From: Pseudomonas sp. Root71 | GTDB lineage: Bacteria; Pseudomonadota; Gammaproteobacteria; Pseudomonadales; Pseudomonadaceae | Direction of reading: 5' to 3' | NCBI RefSeq assembly: GCF_001429045.1 | Contig: NZ_LMHY01000022.1 | Span: 475,706-539,705, forward strand | Length of the DNA: 64,000 bases | Position numbers and translations under genes: made by a program | The notes under the pieces: model-generated | Databases searched by the model: none | Seen by the model: the letters and a program-made list of their open reading frames with translations, nothing else | Told to the model about the DNA's origin: nothing | Shown: piece by piece, positions 21,198 to 30,065 of the stretch | Layout: each line of letters opens with the position of its first letter | Position numbering within the stretch: the first letter of the stretch is position 1

Positions 21198-21316
21198 CGC
21201 CCGAAGGAGATTGCAACCATGATCGCAATCAGCGTCAGGTTTTCTTTCCCAAGTCCCAGCACAAACAGGTAAATCAGCCCGAAGAAGAACGCAATGATGT
21301 TGGCGTTGATGCTCAC
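21194..21316 (-). CDS. 40-residue hydrophobic small membrane protein
   Basis: A GTG start preceded by AAAGG at an eight-base spacing opens a frame encoding VSINANIIAFFFGLIYLFVL, then GLGKENLTLIAIMVAISFGR. It has two short hydrophobic segments joined by a GKEN turn, so it is likely an inner-membrane hairpin peptide. It is too short for automatic calling and overlaps the AraC stop by four bases in convergent orientation. Function is unknown. Confidence 0.6.
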   Translation of the reverse strand: MSINANIIAFFFGLIYLFVLGLGKENLTLIAIMVAISFGR

Positions 21317-21461
21317 AGGCACGGCCTTTCAGGTGATGTTGAAAATACTGTGGAACCCAGGGAATCGAACGGTGTAGCAGCGGTCCAACACGCGGCAGGG
21401 CAATGGACACAAGATGCCCAACGTATTGCCTGCCGATCGCCATTGCCCAGGGGAGAACCCA

Positions 21462-22085
21462 TTGTCAGCTGTATTTTTGCGTCAGGTTTTCCGGTTAACG
21501 ATAGTGTTCCTTTGCACTGGCACCTCATCTTCGGTTTTCGCCTGCCCGGCCGGCCAGTCCCAGGTCTGCATGGTCGCTTGTTTTTGTGCTCCAGATTCCG
21601 AAGAGGACGCTGGATCGATCTTCGACGACATGAACCAGATGGCCGCCTCTGGATTGCAGAGCTGGATTGTGCAATCGCGCGAATCCGCGGCAACGGGCGA
21701 TATCCTGCCAATCCCGCTGAATATCCGGGCCCAGCTCGAACCCTGGTATGACATTCAAGTGCTCGATTCGGCTCGCTACAAAGTCGGCGATGATGTGGAA
21801 CTGAACGCCGCAAACACCATGCTGCAGAATCCCGATATACGTGCGGTCACCCTTATCGACATCATCGTGTTTCGAAATGCCGAAGATGCACTGAACGATG
21901 TCGCGCTGTGGGCCCATGAGTTGAAACACGTGCAGCAGTACCAGCAATGGGGCAATCACGAGTTTGCCACCCGTTATACCCGTGATTACGAAGCCGTCGA
22001 GGCGCCTGCCTACGAGATTCAAGCCAAGGTCTCCAATACGCTGCGAGCCAGCCAGGCTCGGGCGCAATTGCCTCGGCTTCCTTGA
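21462..22085 (+). CDS. Exported DUF4157-like metallopeptidase-fold protein
   Basis: I place the start at the TTG at 21462, preceded by GGGGAG at a six-base spacing. This yields a good signal peptide (MSAVFLRQVFRLTIVFLCTG, cleavage near VFA|CPAG). The ATG at 21414 would put the hydrophobic part too far inside. The 207-residue product has a Cys-rich mature N-terminus (CPAGQSQVCMVACFC), and later WAHELKHVQQYQQWG, which matches the HExxH-like HELxHvxQ core of DUF4157 proteins. Those often accompany contractile injection systems or act as secreted peptidase-like toxins, but none of that machinery is nearby. The final block (YTRDYEAVEAPAYE) also fits the family. Confidence 0.72.
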   Translation: MSAVFLRQVFRLTIVFLCTGTSSSVFACPAGQSQVCMVACFCAPDSEEDAGSIFDDMNQMAASGLQSWIVQSRESAATGDILPIPLNIRAQLEPWYDIQVLDSARYKVGDDVELNAANTMLQNPDIRAVTLIDIIVFRNAEDALNDVALWAHELKHVQQYQQWGNHEFATRYTRDYEAVEAPAYEIQAKVSNTLRASQARAQLPRLP

Positions 22086-22139
22086 GTTCAAAGGAGCAAG
22101 CCTGGTCAGGTAACCATGGAGAGCCGGCACCGGCCCCTC

Positions 22140-23096
22140 TCACGCTGATTGTCTGCGCCAGGTGCCGGGGGATGTGCCGAACTGACGTTTGAATGCGCGA
22201 CTGAACGCGGCTTCGGAGTCGTAGCCAACGGCAAAGCCGATTTGCGCCACATTGCCGCGACCTTCGCGCAGCTGTTGGGCCGCCACGTGCATGCGCCACA
22301 GCGTCAGGTATTGCATCGGTGGCTGTCCGACCAATGCCGTGAAGCGTTCGGCGAATACAGAGCGCGACATGCCTACCTCAAGCGCCAGGGCTTCTGCGGT
22401 CCAGCCTTCGGTCGGGCGAGCATGCAGTAACGCCAGTGCCCGCCCGATATGCGGATCGCGCAAACCCGCCAGCCACCCGCGCCGCTCAGCGGGAAGGCTG
22501 GCGACATACTGGCCGACGGCTTCGACGAACAGCAGTTCCGATAGCTTGGCGATGACCGTTGCCGAGCCGACGCGGCCCGCCGCGATTTCACTGACAGCGA
22601 AACGGAATGAGCTTTCGATCCAGGTGCCCGAAGCCGTCGCCCGCAGGTCCAGCTTCAATAAGGAAGGCAGCGATGAAAGCAGTGGACTGAAGGGAGTTTC
22701 CGAACCGAGGAACCCGCACAACAACTGCGTGGCCTCGCCGCCCCCGCCGTACCTGATCCGTGAAATGCCGCCGACTTCTGGCGGCTGGATGACTTCCCGG
22801 GCCGGCATGGGCGCAATGCTCAGGTCGCTGCCAAAGGAATGGGCATCGTTGCGGGGAAGCAAAACAAGTTCGCCTGCCCCTACCTCGATGGCGGCGCCAC
22901 CGTCGATTTGAATTTGCATGTGCCCCGCGGCGACAAAGTGCGACGCAATGATGTGTCGAGGGGCCGCCAGGAACGGCTTGCAATCATCCGTCGAGATTCT
23001 GCCGTTGATGCACCAGGGCGCAGTGAGCTCCGCCTCGAGGAAGACCCCTCCCGACAGCCGAATCACACGCAAGACATCAGAAAGCGCATCCAACAC
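22140..23096 (-). CDS. AraC-family regulator with cupin_6 sensing domain
   Basis: The 318-residue protein has an N-terminal cupin (HFVAAGHMQIQIDGGAAIEV, then LVLLPRNDAHSFGSD) typical of AraC regulators that bind small organic effectors. The C-terminal DNA-binding pair is GWTAEALALEVGMSRSVFAE, QPPMQYLTLWRMHVAAQQLR and VAQIGFAVGYDSEAAFSRAF. Translation probably starts at a GTG with AGGA ten bases upstream. It is divergent from the diiron-like gene at 23285, 188 bases away, and is its likely regulator. Confidence 0.9.
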   Translation of the reverse strand: MLDALSDVLRVIRLSGGVFLEAELTAPWCINGRISTDDCKPFLAAPRHIIASHFVAAGHMQIQIDGGAAIEVGAGELVLLPRNDAHSFGSDLSIAPMPAREVIQPPEVGGISRIRYGGGGEATQLLCGFLGSETPFSPLLSSLPSLLKLDLRATASGTWIESSFRFAVSEIAAGRVGSATVIAKLSELLFVEAVGQYVASLPAERRGWLAGLRDPHIGRALALLHARPTEGWTAEALALEVGMSRSVFAERFTALVGQPPMQYLTLWRMHVAAQQLREGRGNVAQIGFAVGYDSEAAFSRAFKRQFGTSPGTWRRQSA

Positions 23097-23284
23097 TTGA
23101 TCGCCATCCTTTCCGGAGTCCGGAGCAGGTATTCAGGCGCAACGGTCATTCACCGCCTGGACTGCGACGCCTAGATTAGCACCAACGCGGACTCAGCGAT
23201 CGAGATTGTCCCCAGAGGTTCACTGGCTCCGACGTCAACCGAAATTGCCCCATACCAACTCAACCAGGGCAGCAGGAGATCCAT

Positions 23285-24238
23285 ATGAACAGCGTCGTTA
23301 CCCTACCCGGCTCAGCGTCAGGCAACACCGCCCGTTATGCGCAAATGGTCAGGTCTTCGAAAAAAACCGAATGGCAGATCGATCGCGATCTGCTCCAGGA
23401 CCGCAGTTTCGACTTCTCGCGCAAATTCCTGCCCGACGGACTGTCACAGGTCGACCGCCTGACTTTTCTCGATGCGGCCGAGGCACGTCTGCTCAGTCAG
23501 ATCCAGGGCCGGACCTACGCGTATATCTTTGGCCTGGTCGAGCGTTTCATCAGTGCCAAGATGCTCGATCAGGGTCGGGCCCATGTGTTTGACGATCAAC
23601 TGGCGCTTGAAGCACTGGTGCGTTTTTCCAACGACGAGATCAAGCACCAGGAGTTGTTCCGGCGCATGGAGACGATGATGAGTTCGAAATTGCCCGCGGG
23701 ATATCGTCAGGTTGCCGATCCAAACGAGGTCGCGCGCGCGGTACTCGCGGCCAGCACTTGGTCGGTACTGGCGCTGACCTGTCATATCGAACTGTTCGTA
23801 CAGGCGCACTACGTGCAAAGCATCGCCCCGCGCGAGGAGCTGTGCCCGTTGTTCAAGGATGTCTTCAAATTCCACTGGAAGGATGAAAGCCGCCACGTGG
23901 TACTCGATGAACTGGAGTGGCGGGACGAGCACGTGAAACTCTCGCCAGCCGAGCGCGACCAGGCAGTGAATGACCTGATTGCGCTGGTGGCGGCCGTGGA
24001 CACAATCCTGCAGGCACAAGCGGCAGCCGATGCCGACTACTTCATTGGTAATGCTTCACGATCGTTCAGTGTCGATGAGACGGCGCAAATCAAAGCCAGC
24101 GTGCTGAGCGCCTACCGCTGGCAATACATTATCTCGGGTGTACGGCATCCACACTTCGGCCGACTGCTGACGCAGATGACAACGCCGGCACAGATGTCCC
24201 GGATTCAGGCTGCACTGGCACCCATCATGAGCAATTGA
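23285..24238 (+). CDS. Ferritin-like diiron protein
   Basis: This 317-residue, mostly helical protein contains paired carboxylate/His motifs spaced as in diiron four-helix bundles: NDEIKHQELF near residue 120, CHIELFVQ near 163, and WKDESRHVVLDELEW near 200 (two ExxH). It resembles AurF-like or para-aminobenzoate oxygenase-like members, but the substrate cannot be named. AGGAG lies seven bases before the ATG. It is probably a single gene controlled by the divergent cupin-AraC regulator, since the next gene is on the other strand. Confidence 0.75.
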   Translation: MNSVVTLPGSASGNTARYAQMVRSSKKTEWQIDRDLLQDRSFDFSRKFLPDGLSQVDRLTFLDAAEARLLSQIQGRTYAYIFGLVERFISAKMLDQGRAHVFDDQLALEALVRFSNDEIKHQELFRRMETMMSSKLPAGYRQVADPNEVARAVLAASTWSVLALTCHIELFVQAHYVQSIAPREELCPLFKDVFKFHWKDESRHVVLDELEWRDEHVKLSPAERDQAVNDLIALVAAVDTILQAQAAADADYFIGNASRSFSVDETAQIKASVLSAYRWQYIISGVRHPHFGRLLTQMTTPAQMSRIQAALAPIMSN

Positions 24239-24322
24239 CCGACAGCACGCGATCGACTGCTCGTCGGTCGCGCTGGGGATAACGGGCTGATATTGATTTG
24301 TTGAGGATGGAGTATGTGCCCG

Positions 24323-24715
24323 TTAGTCTTCAAAACGCCCCGTGGAATCTCGATCGCGCTCGTAATGCCGGGTGAGCGCAAACGCCGGCAACCAGGCCTC
24401 ACGGCGCACAGTCCAGCTCTCGTAGGTGGGCGTCAACTGGTCAGGAGCATCCAGGGATCCCAGGTTCACTTCGATTTCGTCTGCACTGCGCGAGAACACG
24501 GACGAACCGCAGTGGGGACAGAAATACCGCCCGGCGTAGTCACGGGTTTCGCCCTCGACTGTCACGGCATCCTGATGAAATATCGCGGACGCGTGGAACA
24601 GCGCCCCATGGTGCTTGCGACAGTCGAGACAGTGACAAACGCCAACCCGGAACGGGCGCCCCGATGCGACAAGACGCACCTTGCCGCACAAACAACCGCC
24701 GGCGAATCGGTCCAT
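24323..24715 (-). CDS. GFA-family (DUF636) zinc-binding protein
   Basis: This 130-residue protein has the zinc ligands of the glutathione-dependent formaldehyde-activating family: GGCLCGKVR at the N-terminus, CHCLDCRKHHGA near residues 27-38 and FCPHCGSSVFS near residue 65. Most members are not true formaldehyde enzymes, so function is open. GGAGGAG precedes the ATG at good spacing. The outer-membrane transporter-like gene upstream on the same strand is 34 bases away, so the two may be co-transcribed. Confidence 0.9.
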   Translation of the reverse strand: MDRFAGGCLCGKVRLVASGRPFRVGVCHCLDCRKHHGALFHASAIFHQDAVTVEGETRDYAGRYFCPHCGSSVFSRSADEIEVNLGSLDAPDQLTPTYESWTVRREAWLPAFALTRHYERDRDSTGRFED

Positions 24716-24749
24716 GGGGTGTCTCCTCCAGGCCCTCGGAAACGGCCTG

Positions 24750-25571
24750 TCAGCGTGGAAACAGGAGCGTCACAGCGGCGCGAAAGCCCCAGCCTTGCGG
24801 GCCGTCTTCCGGGCTGTCGAGCCAGTAGCGCGGGCCGGCCTGCACCGTCAATGGTTGACCGCCGATCCTCAGCAGTTGGGTGACCGTGAGGTTGACCGGT
24901 ACCGACCATTCGCGCGATTGCCAATTGTAGGTCGACTCGGTGTTCACCCCGTAGGTCGTGTACGTATGGGTGGTGTACGAGAGAAAGGGTTGCAGGAAGG
25001 TCTGGTTGACCTTTTCCTTGTCGTCCGGCGGGCTGTCGTCCAGGCCCCAGATATGGTTGGCCAGAATGCCTCGGGTCCAGCCATTGGACTGTTTCAACGC
25101 CACGGCCGTCGGGCCCAGGCCCCATTGCTCGCTGCCGAGCAACTCATCACTGCCGGTCGGTATCAGCAACGCCGGGCCACCACCGAGTATCCAGCCACTT
25201 TCCGTGGGCCTGGTCGGCGAAAAGAAAAAACTCTGGGTGATATCGCCGCTGCCGGATTTGTCCGCCGCGCCATCGGGGGCCAGGCCGTGCTGGTCGATGA
25301 TCGGCAGGATGGTCCGGGAAATGAGGTTCCAGTCTTCGTTCAAGGCAAACGGCAGCACAGGCTGGATATTGGTGACGCTGTGCATGCCCTCCCCGGTCGG
25401 CCCCATCTTCTGGTCCCAGTTGTACTGCACCGGCAGGCTGTACATCGCCGCGACCGGGTTGAGGGCTTTCTTCGCCAATTCCGCCGAATCGTCGGCCTGA
25501 GCCATCGGGATGAAACCCAACGCAACGACGAGTGTCGACGCGGTACCCATCCATCCTTCTTTCAAATCCAT
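24750..25571 (-). CDS. Outer-membrane transporter-like protein (MetA-pathway family)
   Basis: The 273-residue protein starts MDLKEGWMGTASTLVVALGF with a signal peptide ending near AQA. It continues with alternating beta-strands, WDQKMGPTGEG, PFALNEDWNLISRTILPI, SGSGDITQSFFFSP and a C-terminal aromatic-basic end (AAVTLLFPR) typical of outer-membrane beta-barrels. The sequence resembles Pseudomonas proteins annotated as transporter or phenol MetA-pathway-like. I chose the ATG at 25571, with AGG eight bases upstream, over 25607. Confidence 0.75.
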   Translation of the reverse strand: MDLKEGWMGTASTLVVALGFIPMAQADDSAELAKKALNPVAAMYSLPVQYNWDQKMGPTGEGMHSVTNIQPVLPFALNEDWNLISRTILPIIDQHGLAPDGAADKSGSGDITQSFFFSPTRPTESGWILGGGPALLIPTGSDELLGSEQWGLGPTAVALKQSNGWTRGILANHIWGLDDSPPDDKEKVNQTFLQPFLSYTTHTYTTYGVNTESTYNWQSREWSVPVNLTVTQLLRIGGQPLTVQAGPRYWLDSPEDGPQGWGFRAAVTLLFPR

Positions 25572-25857
25572 CTCACTCACCTGTAGACGCCAAAGCCGGC
25601 ATTGCAAAGGGTTAGCGTAGGCAACTGTGATCGATGTGCAATTTTTTCCGCTCGGGTATTTAACAGTTTTTGAGAGTTATTGATTCGGATTATCCCGCCG
25701 CTACGTGCAGCATTCGGCCCGCATTGACCGGCGTGCAAGCACCTGCTTTGCGTAACCGACCGGCGAGTACCAGTGCCTGGATACAAGGTGCCCGGACCAA
25801 TGCCCGGGGCCAGGTCGGAACCCGAATGACAACTTTAATCACTTGAGAACCAAACAC

Positions 25858-26538
25858 ATGGGCATGTCGAACAAATGGATTGCGGGTATTGCTTTGAGCT
25901 GTGTATTTCAGGTCGGCTGTGTCTCGAAAGTCGCGCAGCAAGAGCAATACTCGGGCTTCCTGGGCAATTACCAGGGCCTGGAGGAGCAAACTACGCCGAG
26001 TGAGCAGAAAGTATTGCGCTGGGTATCGCCAGGGTTCGATCCACGCACGTATTCCACAGTAGTGTTCAGGCAGATGGAACTGTATCCATCGCCGCAGCCG
26101 ACCGCGCGCGTCAGCCTGAAGACCCTGCAAGACTTGCAATTGATGGCCAGTAACAGCGTCAAGACCGCCTTTGCCCGTCGTTATGCGATCGTCCCTTATC
26201 CGCAGCTGGCGCCGACCGATTCGCGGTCACTGATCCTGCAGGCGGCGATCACCCACGTCAGCGCTAACAATGAAGGCATGCACTGGTATGAGGCCGTTCC
26301 AATCGGGGCCATTGTCGGGGCGACACAAGCCGCCACCGGGCATCGGGACCAGACCGCCGAGATGTACATCGAAGCCAACCTGATCGACGCCAAGACCGGT
26401 ATGCCGGTCGCGAAGATCGTGCGCAAGGTATTCGGCGAGACCATCAAGAATGCCGAACAGCCGATTGTTGCCAATGACTTCAAGGTTGCACTCAAAGGCA
26501 TGACAGACGATATGCAGGCCCTCCTCCTCAAGCGTTGA
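25858..26538 (+). CDS. DUF3313-like lipoprotein
   Basis: The 226-residue protein has a lipoprotein signal with the lipobox VGC (SCVFQVGCVSK). The mature region reads YSGFLGNYQGLE, then LRWVSPGFDPRTYSTVVFRQ, SRSLILQAAITHVSA and a Gly/Ala stretch (VPIGAIVGATQAATG), a layout typical of DUF3313 outer-membrane lipoproteins. It keeps no obvious catalytic residues. The start could be 25858 or 25864; both give a good signal. A hairpin follows the stop. Confidence 0.85.
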   Translation: MGMSNKWIAGIALSCVFQVGCVSKVAQQEQYSGFLGNYQGLEEQTTPSEQKVLRWVSPGFDPRTYSTVVFRQMELYPSPQPTARVSLKTLQDLQLMASNSVKTAFARRYAIVPYPQLAPTDSRSLILQAAITHVSANNEGMHWYEAVPIGAIVGATQAATGHRDQTAEMYIEANLIDAKTGMPVAKIVRKVFGETIKNAEQPIVANDFKVALKGMTDDMQALLLKR

Positions 26539-26547
26539 CGCTCAGGC

Positions 26548-26580
26548 AAACCCCATCGCAAGCAGACCTGCATGGGGTTT
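26548..26580 (+). terminator. Hairpin terminator after the lipoprotein gene
   Basis: AAACCCCAT and ATGGGGTTT form a perfect nine-base-pair stem around a 15-base loop, ten bases after the stop codon. The downstream T content is low, so termination may be partial. Confidence 0.55.
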
Positions 26581-26650
26581 CAATGTGATACCTTGCCGTG
26601 TTTTCCCTCTGACAAACCGTTAACCGTACCGACGCCTGACGTGAGACTCA

Positions 26651-27115
26651 ATGATGAAAATACTGGCCAATACCTTAGCGCTCGCTACGATGTTGCTGGG
26701 CACCAGCGCCCTGGCTGCGACCGTGATTCCCCTCAAAGGTCAGACTTCCCAGACCATCCAGCAGGACACCAGTGCCTGCCAGTCCCAGGCCAACGCGCAA
26801 CATCCGGTGCAAGGCACCGTGCCCTCCGGTGGTCGGGTCAAGGGCGCCGCCACCGCCGCGGTCGCCGGTGCCACGGCGGCAGAAATTCGCGGTCGCCAAC
26901 ATGAAAACCTCTATGACCAGATCGACGACGATACCAAGCAAGACTATCGCCAGAACCGGGCACACAGTGCCGCGGCTGCCGGTGCCGTCGTCGGGGGCTC
27001 CAGACAACGCCAGGAGCGCCGGCAGAACCTGAGTGAGAGCGAACAAAGCGTCACCGCCAACAACTCCGTCTACAACAGTTGCCTGCAACAACGTGGCTAC
27101 GATGTCTTGCCCTGA
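26651..27115 (+). CDS. Exported glycine-zipper protein (YMGG-like), paralogue 1
   Basis: The 154-residue protein has a signal peptide (MMKILANTLALATMLLGTSA) and a central Gly/Ala zipper (GGRVKGAATAAVAGATAAEI). A charged linker follows (DDDTKQDYRQNRAHS), then a second small zipper (AAAAGAVVGGSRQRQERR) and a C-terminal YNSCLQQRGYDVLP block, typical of YMGG-like Gly-zipper proteins. Two Cys (in SACQ and SCLQ) could form a disulfide. A paralogue lies at 37349-37804. Its role is unknown, probably envelope-related. Confidence 0.82.
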   Translation: MMKILANTLALATMLLGTSALAATVIPLKGQTSQTIQQDTSACQSQANAQHPVQGTVPSGGRVKGAATAAVAGATAAEIRGRQHENLYDQIDDDTKQDYRQNRAHSAAAAGAVVGGSRQRQERRQNLSESEQSVTANNSVYNSCLQQRGYDVLP

Positions 27116-27167
27116 TCGGCGGCGACGATGGCCTTGAGTGTTCGTGCCCCTGTCTTTTACCGCGCTC

Positions 27168-27205
27168 AAAAAAAGCCCCGGGCCCTTCAAGAAAGGACCC
27201 GGGGC
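27168..27205 (-). terminator. GC-rich hairpin with A-run on its left
   Basis: GCCCCGGGCCCTT pairs with AAGGACCCGGGGC (one mismatch), preceded on the plus strand by seven As. As written it would terminate minus-strand transcription, but no minus-strand gene ends here. It lies 52 bases after the plus-strand glycine-zipper gene and may act on that transcript without a strong T-run. Confidence 0.55.
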
Positions 27206-27770
27206 AAAGCCGTAGAACGAGAGGTGAGGATCGTTTACGCCGCGACAAACAAAGCATGAGCGCGATGTGCGTCAACGCTCCTCGAGAGCCATTTAAATCG
27301 GTAACGCCTCTGGTTCAAAGCTAATAAGAATCAAAAATAATCTTTAACAAACCCGGCGCAGAAAAACACAACCATTGATTTGTATCCTGATAGTTCAGGC
27401 TGAAATTGAAACCTGTCGCAACAGCGATGTTAGTTCACTCAGGCGTGCCTGCACGCAAGTCCACCTGCTCCAGCTTGCAGTTTTCGGATAGCGCCGTTAA
27501 TCCATTCCAAGCATTATTCATGGTGTCCAAATCGAAAACCATGGATCATCCAGCAATGCTTTTTTTTTGTTTGATTGAACTGATACCACTGACAGGCCCG
27601 GCTGTTTGCCGAACCGCACGCCTCTGACACGAGCCAGTCCGGCACTGTAAATGCGACACGCAGCGCACCTTCCGCCCGACCCTCATCTTCGCTCACCTCC
27701 CAGACCAGAATGTACCGAGCCAAATCCGGCCCCTATACTCAGGCCAGCACCGCCTGAACGGAAGATTTCT
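27206..27770. other. Long upstream region of the ToxR-like gene
   Basis: About 565 bases without a plausible gene. It is AT-rich around 27320-27400 and 27530-27580 and probably contains the promoter of the ToxR/ToxS-like pair. A short frame at 27406-27627 has no ribosome-binding site or recognisable sequence. Confidence 0.5.
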
Positions 27771-28592
27771 ATGAGCTACACCTTCAAGTTGAAAAATGGC
27801 GCCGTGGCGGTATTCGACCCCGACAACGCCATGCTTTCCATTACAACACCCCATGGAGATGTACAGAATTCCACGCTAGGTAGAGCTGAGTCGCGCCTGT
27901 TGGACCTGCTGCTCATGGAGCCAGGTGTCACTAAAACCCGCGATGAAATCATCGAGTACACCTGGAATGACCGCGTGGTTGCCTCCGGCAGTTTGAACCA
28001 GACGGTTTTCTCACTGCGCAATATTCTCAATGACAGTCGGGATCACGAGATCTTGATGACGGTTCCTCGACGAGGATATTGCTTCAACCGGCAATGTGTC
28101 GTCGATGCACAAGCAGATGTAACGACACCCCAAGAGGAAACGGCACAGCCACCCGAGGCCTTCACCGGGCAACTACCGCCACCGGGTGGTGATGAACGAC
28201 TGGCGCCTTCTGGTAAAACCAGTCAATCCACTCGTATTACAAAGGCTCAGTTGATCGCTTATGTCGTTACGCTGGCAGTCGTTGCCTTTAGTATTTTTCA
28301 ATTCGACTTCGACGCGCCAAAAATTGAAATTTCCAGTCTCGACAAGAGTGGACTGGTCATACACGCCGTGGGCAGCAATCTTGCCGAGGCTCAAGCGCTG
28401 ATGGACCTGTCGGCCAAACAAACTGAACAGCTACCGCCAAACCTGAAGGGCCAGGTCTGGATCAACCTGTATAAAGCCAATTATTCCGTTTCGTGCATCC
28501 GCCAGGATCAAAGCACTGCAAATCTGCAATTGAACAGCAGCGAAAGAGACCTCGCCTTGATGATTCGTCAATGTCTGGAAGTCACCTTATGA
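27771..28592 (+). CDS. ToxR-like transmembrane transcriptional regulator
   Basis: The 273-residue protein has an N-terminal OmpR/ToxR winged helix (residues about 1-105) with ESRLLDLLLMEPGVTKTRDE, DRVVASGSLNQTVFSLRNIL and the wing VPRRGYCF. A Pro/Gln-rich linker follows, then a single transmembrane segment near 158-178 (IAYVVTLAVVAFSIFQF) and a periplasmic domain of about 95 residues with two Cys (VSCIRQ, IRQCLE). This is the CadC/ToxR layout. GGAAG lies six bases before the ATG at 27771. The stop overlaps the next start as ATGA, so translation is coupled. Confidence 0.88.
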   Translation: MSYTFKLKNGAVAVFDPDNAMLSITTPHGDVQNSTLGRAESRLLDLLLMEPGVTKTRDEIIEYTWNDRVVASGSLNQTVFSLRNILNDSRDHEILMTVPRRGYCFNRQCVVDAQADVTTPQEETAQPPEAFTGQLPPPGGDERLAPSGKTSQSTRITKAQLIAYVVTLAVVAFSIFQFDFDAPKIEISSLDKSGLVIHAVGSNLAEAQALMDLSAKQTEQLPPNLKGQVWINLYKANYSVSCIRQDQSTANLQLNSSERDLALMIRQCLEVTL

Positions 28593-29071
28593 AGTTTGAA
28601 ATTCCGCAGGCCGTTCACTGGCCTCTTATAGGCTTGATCAATGCACTGTGCATTTTTTCCATTTTTTACTCTCCTTCTCATTACATGGAAAATATCAGCT
28701 ACCAGACAAAATCCCGACAATGGCTGGAGGATCTCAACCAACTCAATACCGAAGAATACCTCACTATCGGGCATGGTCGACTCACGGGAACCACGTTGGA
28801 AAGCCTGAATGGAAAAATCCGTAATGCGACCATCTCGGCGAATATAATCGGAGAAAGCAAGACACACGTCGAGATCAAAGTCAGTAATGTCAAACTCAGC
28901 CAGGACAATGAACTTTTTGCCATTGAAAAGACCCCTGACCTGTTCTTCAGGCGTCAGTATGTCTTGCAAGAAGGCGCCATTCTTAACTACGAGTTGATTC
29001 CGACCCAGGATAAAAGCGCCGCGTGTTTTTACATCCATGAACTTGGCCGCTTGCGCTGCATGAGCCATTAA
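28589..29071 (+). CDS. ToxS-like membrane-anchored periplasmic partner
   Basis: This 160-residue protein has one N-terminal transmembrane anchor (WPLIGLINALCIFSIFYS, about residues 11-28) and a periplasmic domain with two Cys near the end (SAACFYIHELGRLRCMSH). Its start overlaps the stop of the ToxR-like gene as ATGA. In ToxRS-type systems a small anchored protein stabilises or modulates the periplasmic domain of the regulator; this role is inferred from position and topology only, since the sequence is not recognisably ToxS. Confidence 0.72.
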   Translation: MKFEIPQAVHWPLIGLINALCIFSIFYSPSHYMENISYQTKSRQWLEDLNQLNTEEYLTIGHGRLTGTTLESLNGKIRNATISANIIGESKTHVEIKVSNVKLSQDNELFAIEKTPDLFFRRQYVLQEGAILNYELIPTQDKSAACFYIHELGRLRCMSH

Positions 29072-29255
29072 TCGGCCTCAGGTAGCGACTCGACACCCAC
29101 CTGGCACAGGTTCACATCAAAGAACCCTTCAAACAAAAATAACACTTATTGATTTGAATCATACGTCTCTCCTGCCAAAAATCCCTCGCCGATAATCCTT
29201 GGAATCGAGCTTGCTTGATTCTCACCCGGGACAATGCCCTATACAGGAGAATCAA

Positions 29256-29555
29256 GTGAAAACCATGCATTTCCTGCGAACCCATAGAACGACGACTTTC
29301 GGATACCTGGCGGTCTTTTTTCTGTCTGCCATGCCACTTTATTCGTTGGCACACGACGAGCGCTCCGTCGAAAGCACGACCATTGAATATTATGAAATTG
29401 AAACAAGCCCGGATGACAGTCAGAAACTGTCGCATCTGAAAATCCACAGTGAGAATGAGTATCAAACGGACGAACAGAACAGTGATTCTGCTCTCCCTGC
29501 TCCACCACAAAGTGATGCCGGCATGAGCTACGCCAACTGGTTCATACTACTTTGA
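29256..29555 (+). CDS. Small exported acidic protein
   Basis: The 99-residue protein starts at GTG (29256), preceded by AGGAG at a six-base spacing. A signal peptide (MKTMHFLRTHRTTTFGYLAV, cleavage near SLA|HDE) is followed by an acidic, Ser/Glu/Asp-rich mature part (HDERSVESTTIEYYEIETSP) and a hydrophobic end (WFILL). No family recognised. It follows the ToxR/ToxS-like pair by 184 bases and could be one of its targets. Confidence 0.6.
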   Translation: MKTMHFLRTHRTTTFGYLAVFFLSAMPLYSLAHDERSVESTTIEYYEIETSPDDSQKLSHLKIHSENEYQTDEQNSDSALPAPPQSDAGMSYANWFILL

Positions 29556-29732
29556 GGAGCGTTGTATCCGCAGGGGCAAGCGCTGACTGACCTCTTCCGG
29601 CGACCTGGCAAATATGAGTTATTGACTTTGGCAGGCACAATCGAAGTGAGATTATTTACAGCCCAAGTCGTGGCAGAGATACAGCTGACATTCTGTTCTG
29701 CCTGAATAAACTGTTAATAAGGAATCGCCTCG

Positions 29733-30065
29733 ATGCTACTGAAAAACTTCGTCACCGTGTCGTTTGGTTTATTGCTTTCCCTCAAGGCCATGGCCGACGA
29801 CAAGGGCTTCTACAGTGCCAAATTGACGAGTATCGAAACCAACAAGAAGGCCCCAAGTACCGTGAAAACTGGCTATCAGGTAAAAACCGGTTATCGTATC
29901 GACGACTTTCACGCCTTTACAGCAGCTGCCATTGACCCGATGAAACCCCAATCGCAGATCTTCAGTTCGAAAATCGATCCGCGCAATGTTCAACACATGG
30001 ACGACTCAGCGTTGGACAGCAAGTACGCATTTTCTGCGGAACTGGAACTGATCCGGGGCCTCTGA
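29733..30065 (+). CDS. Short outer-membrane protein-like, possibly truncated
   Basis: The 110-residue product starts MLLKNFVTVSFGLLLSLKAM-ADDKGFYSAKLTSIET, closely matching the first 35 residues of the beta-barrel protein at 33137 (MLLRNLGF..FQALADDKGLYLGAGVSSIQT), and shares a GYRIDDFHAF segment with its GYRVNSYLAF. After that it loses the barrel pattern and ends at residue 110, compared with 166 for the relative. It may be a shortened or decaying paralogue. It still has a good signal peptide. Confidence 0.6.
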   Translation: MLLKNFVTVSFGLLLSLKAMADDKGFYSAKLTSIETNKKAPSTVKTGYQVKTGYRIDDFHAFTAAAIDPMKPQSQIFSSKIDPRNVQHMDDSALDSKYAFSAELELIRGL

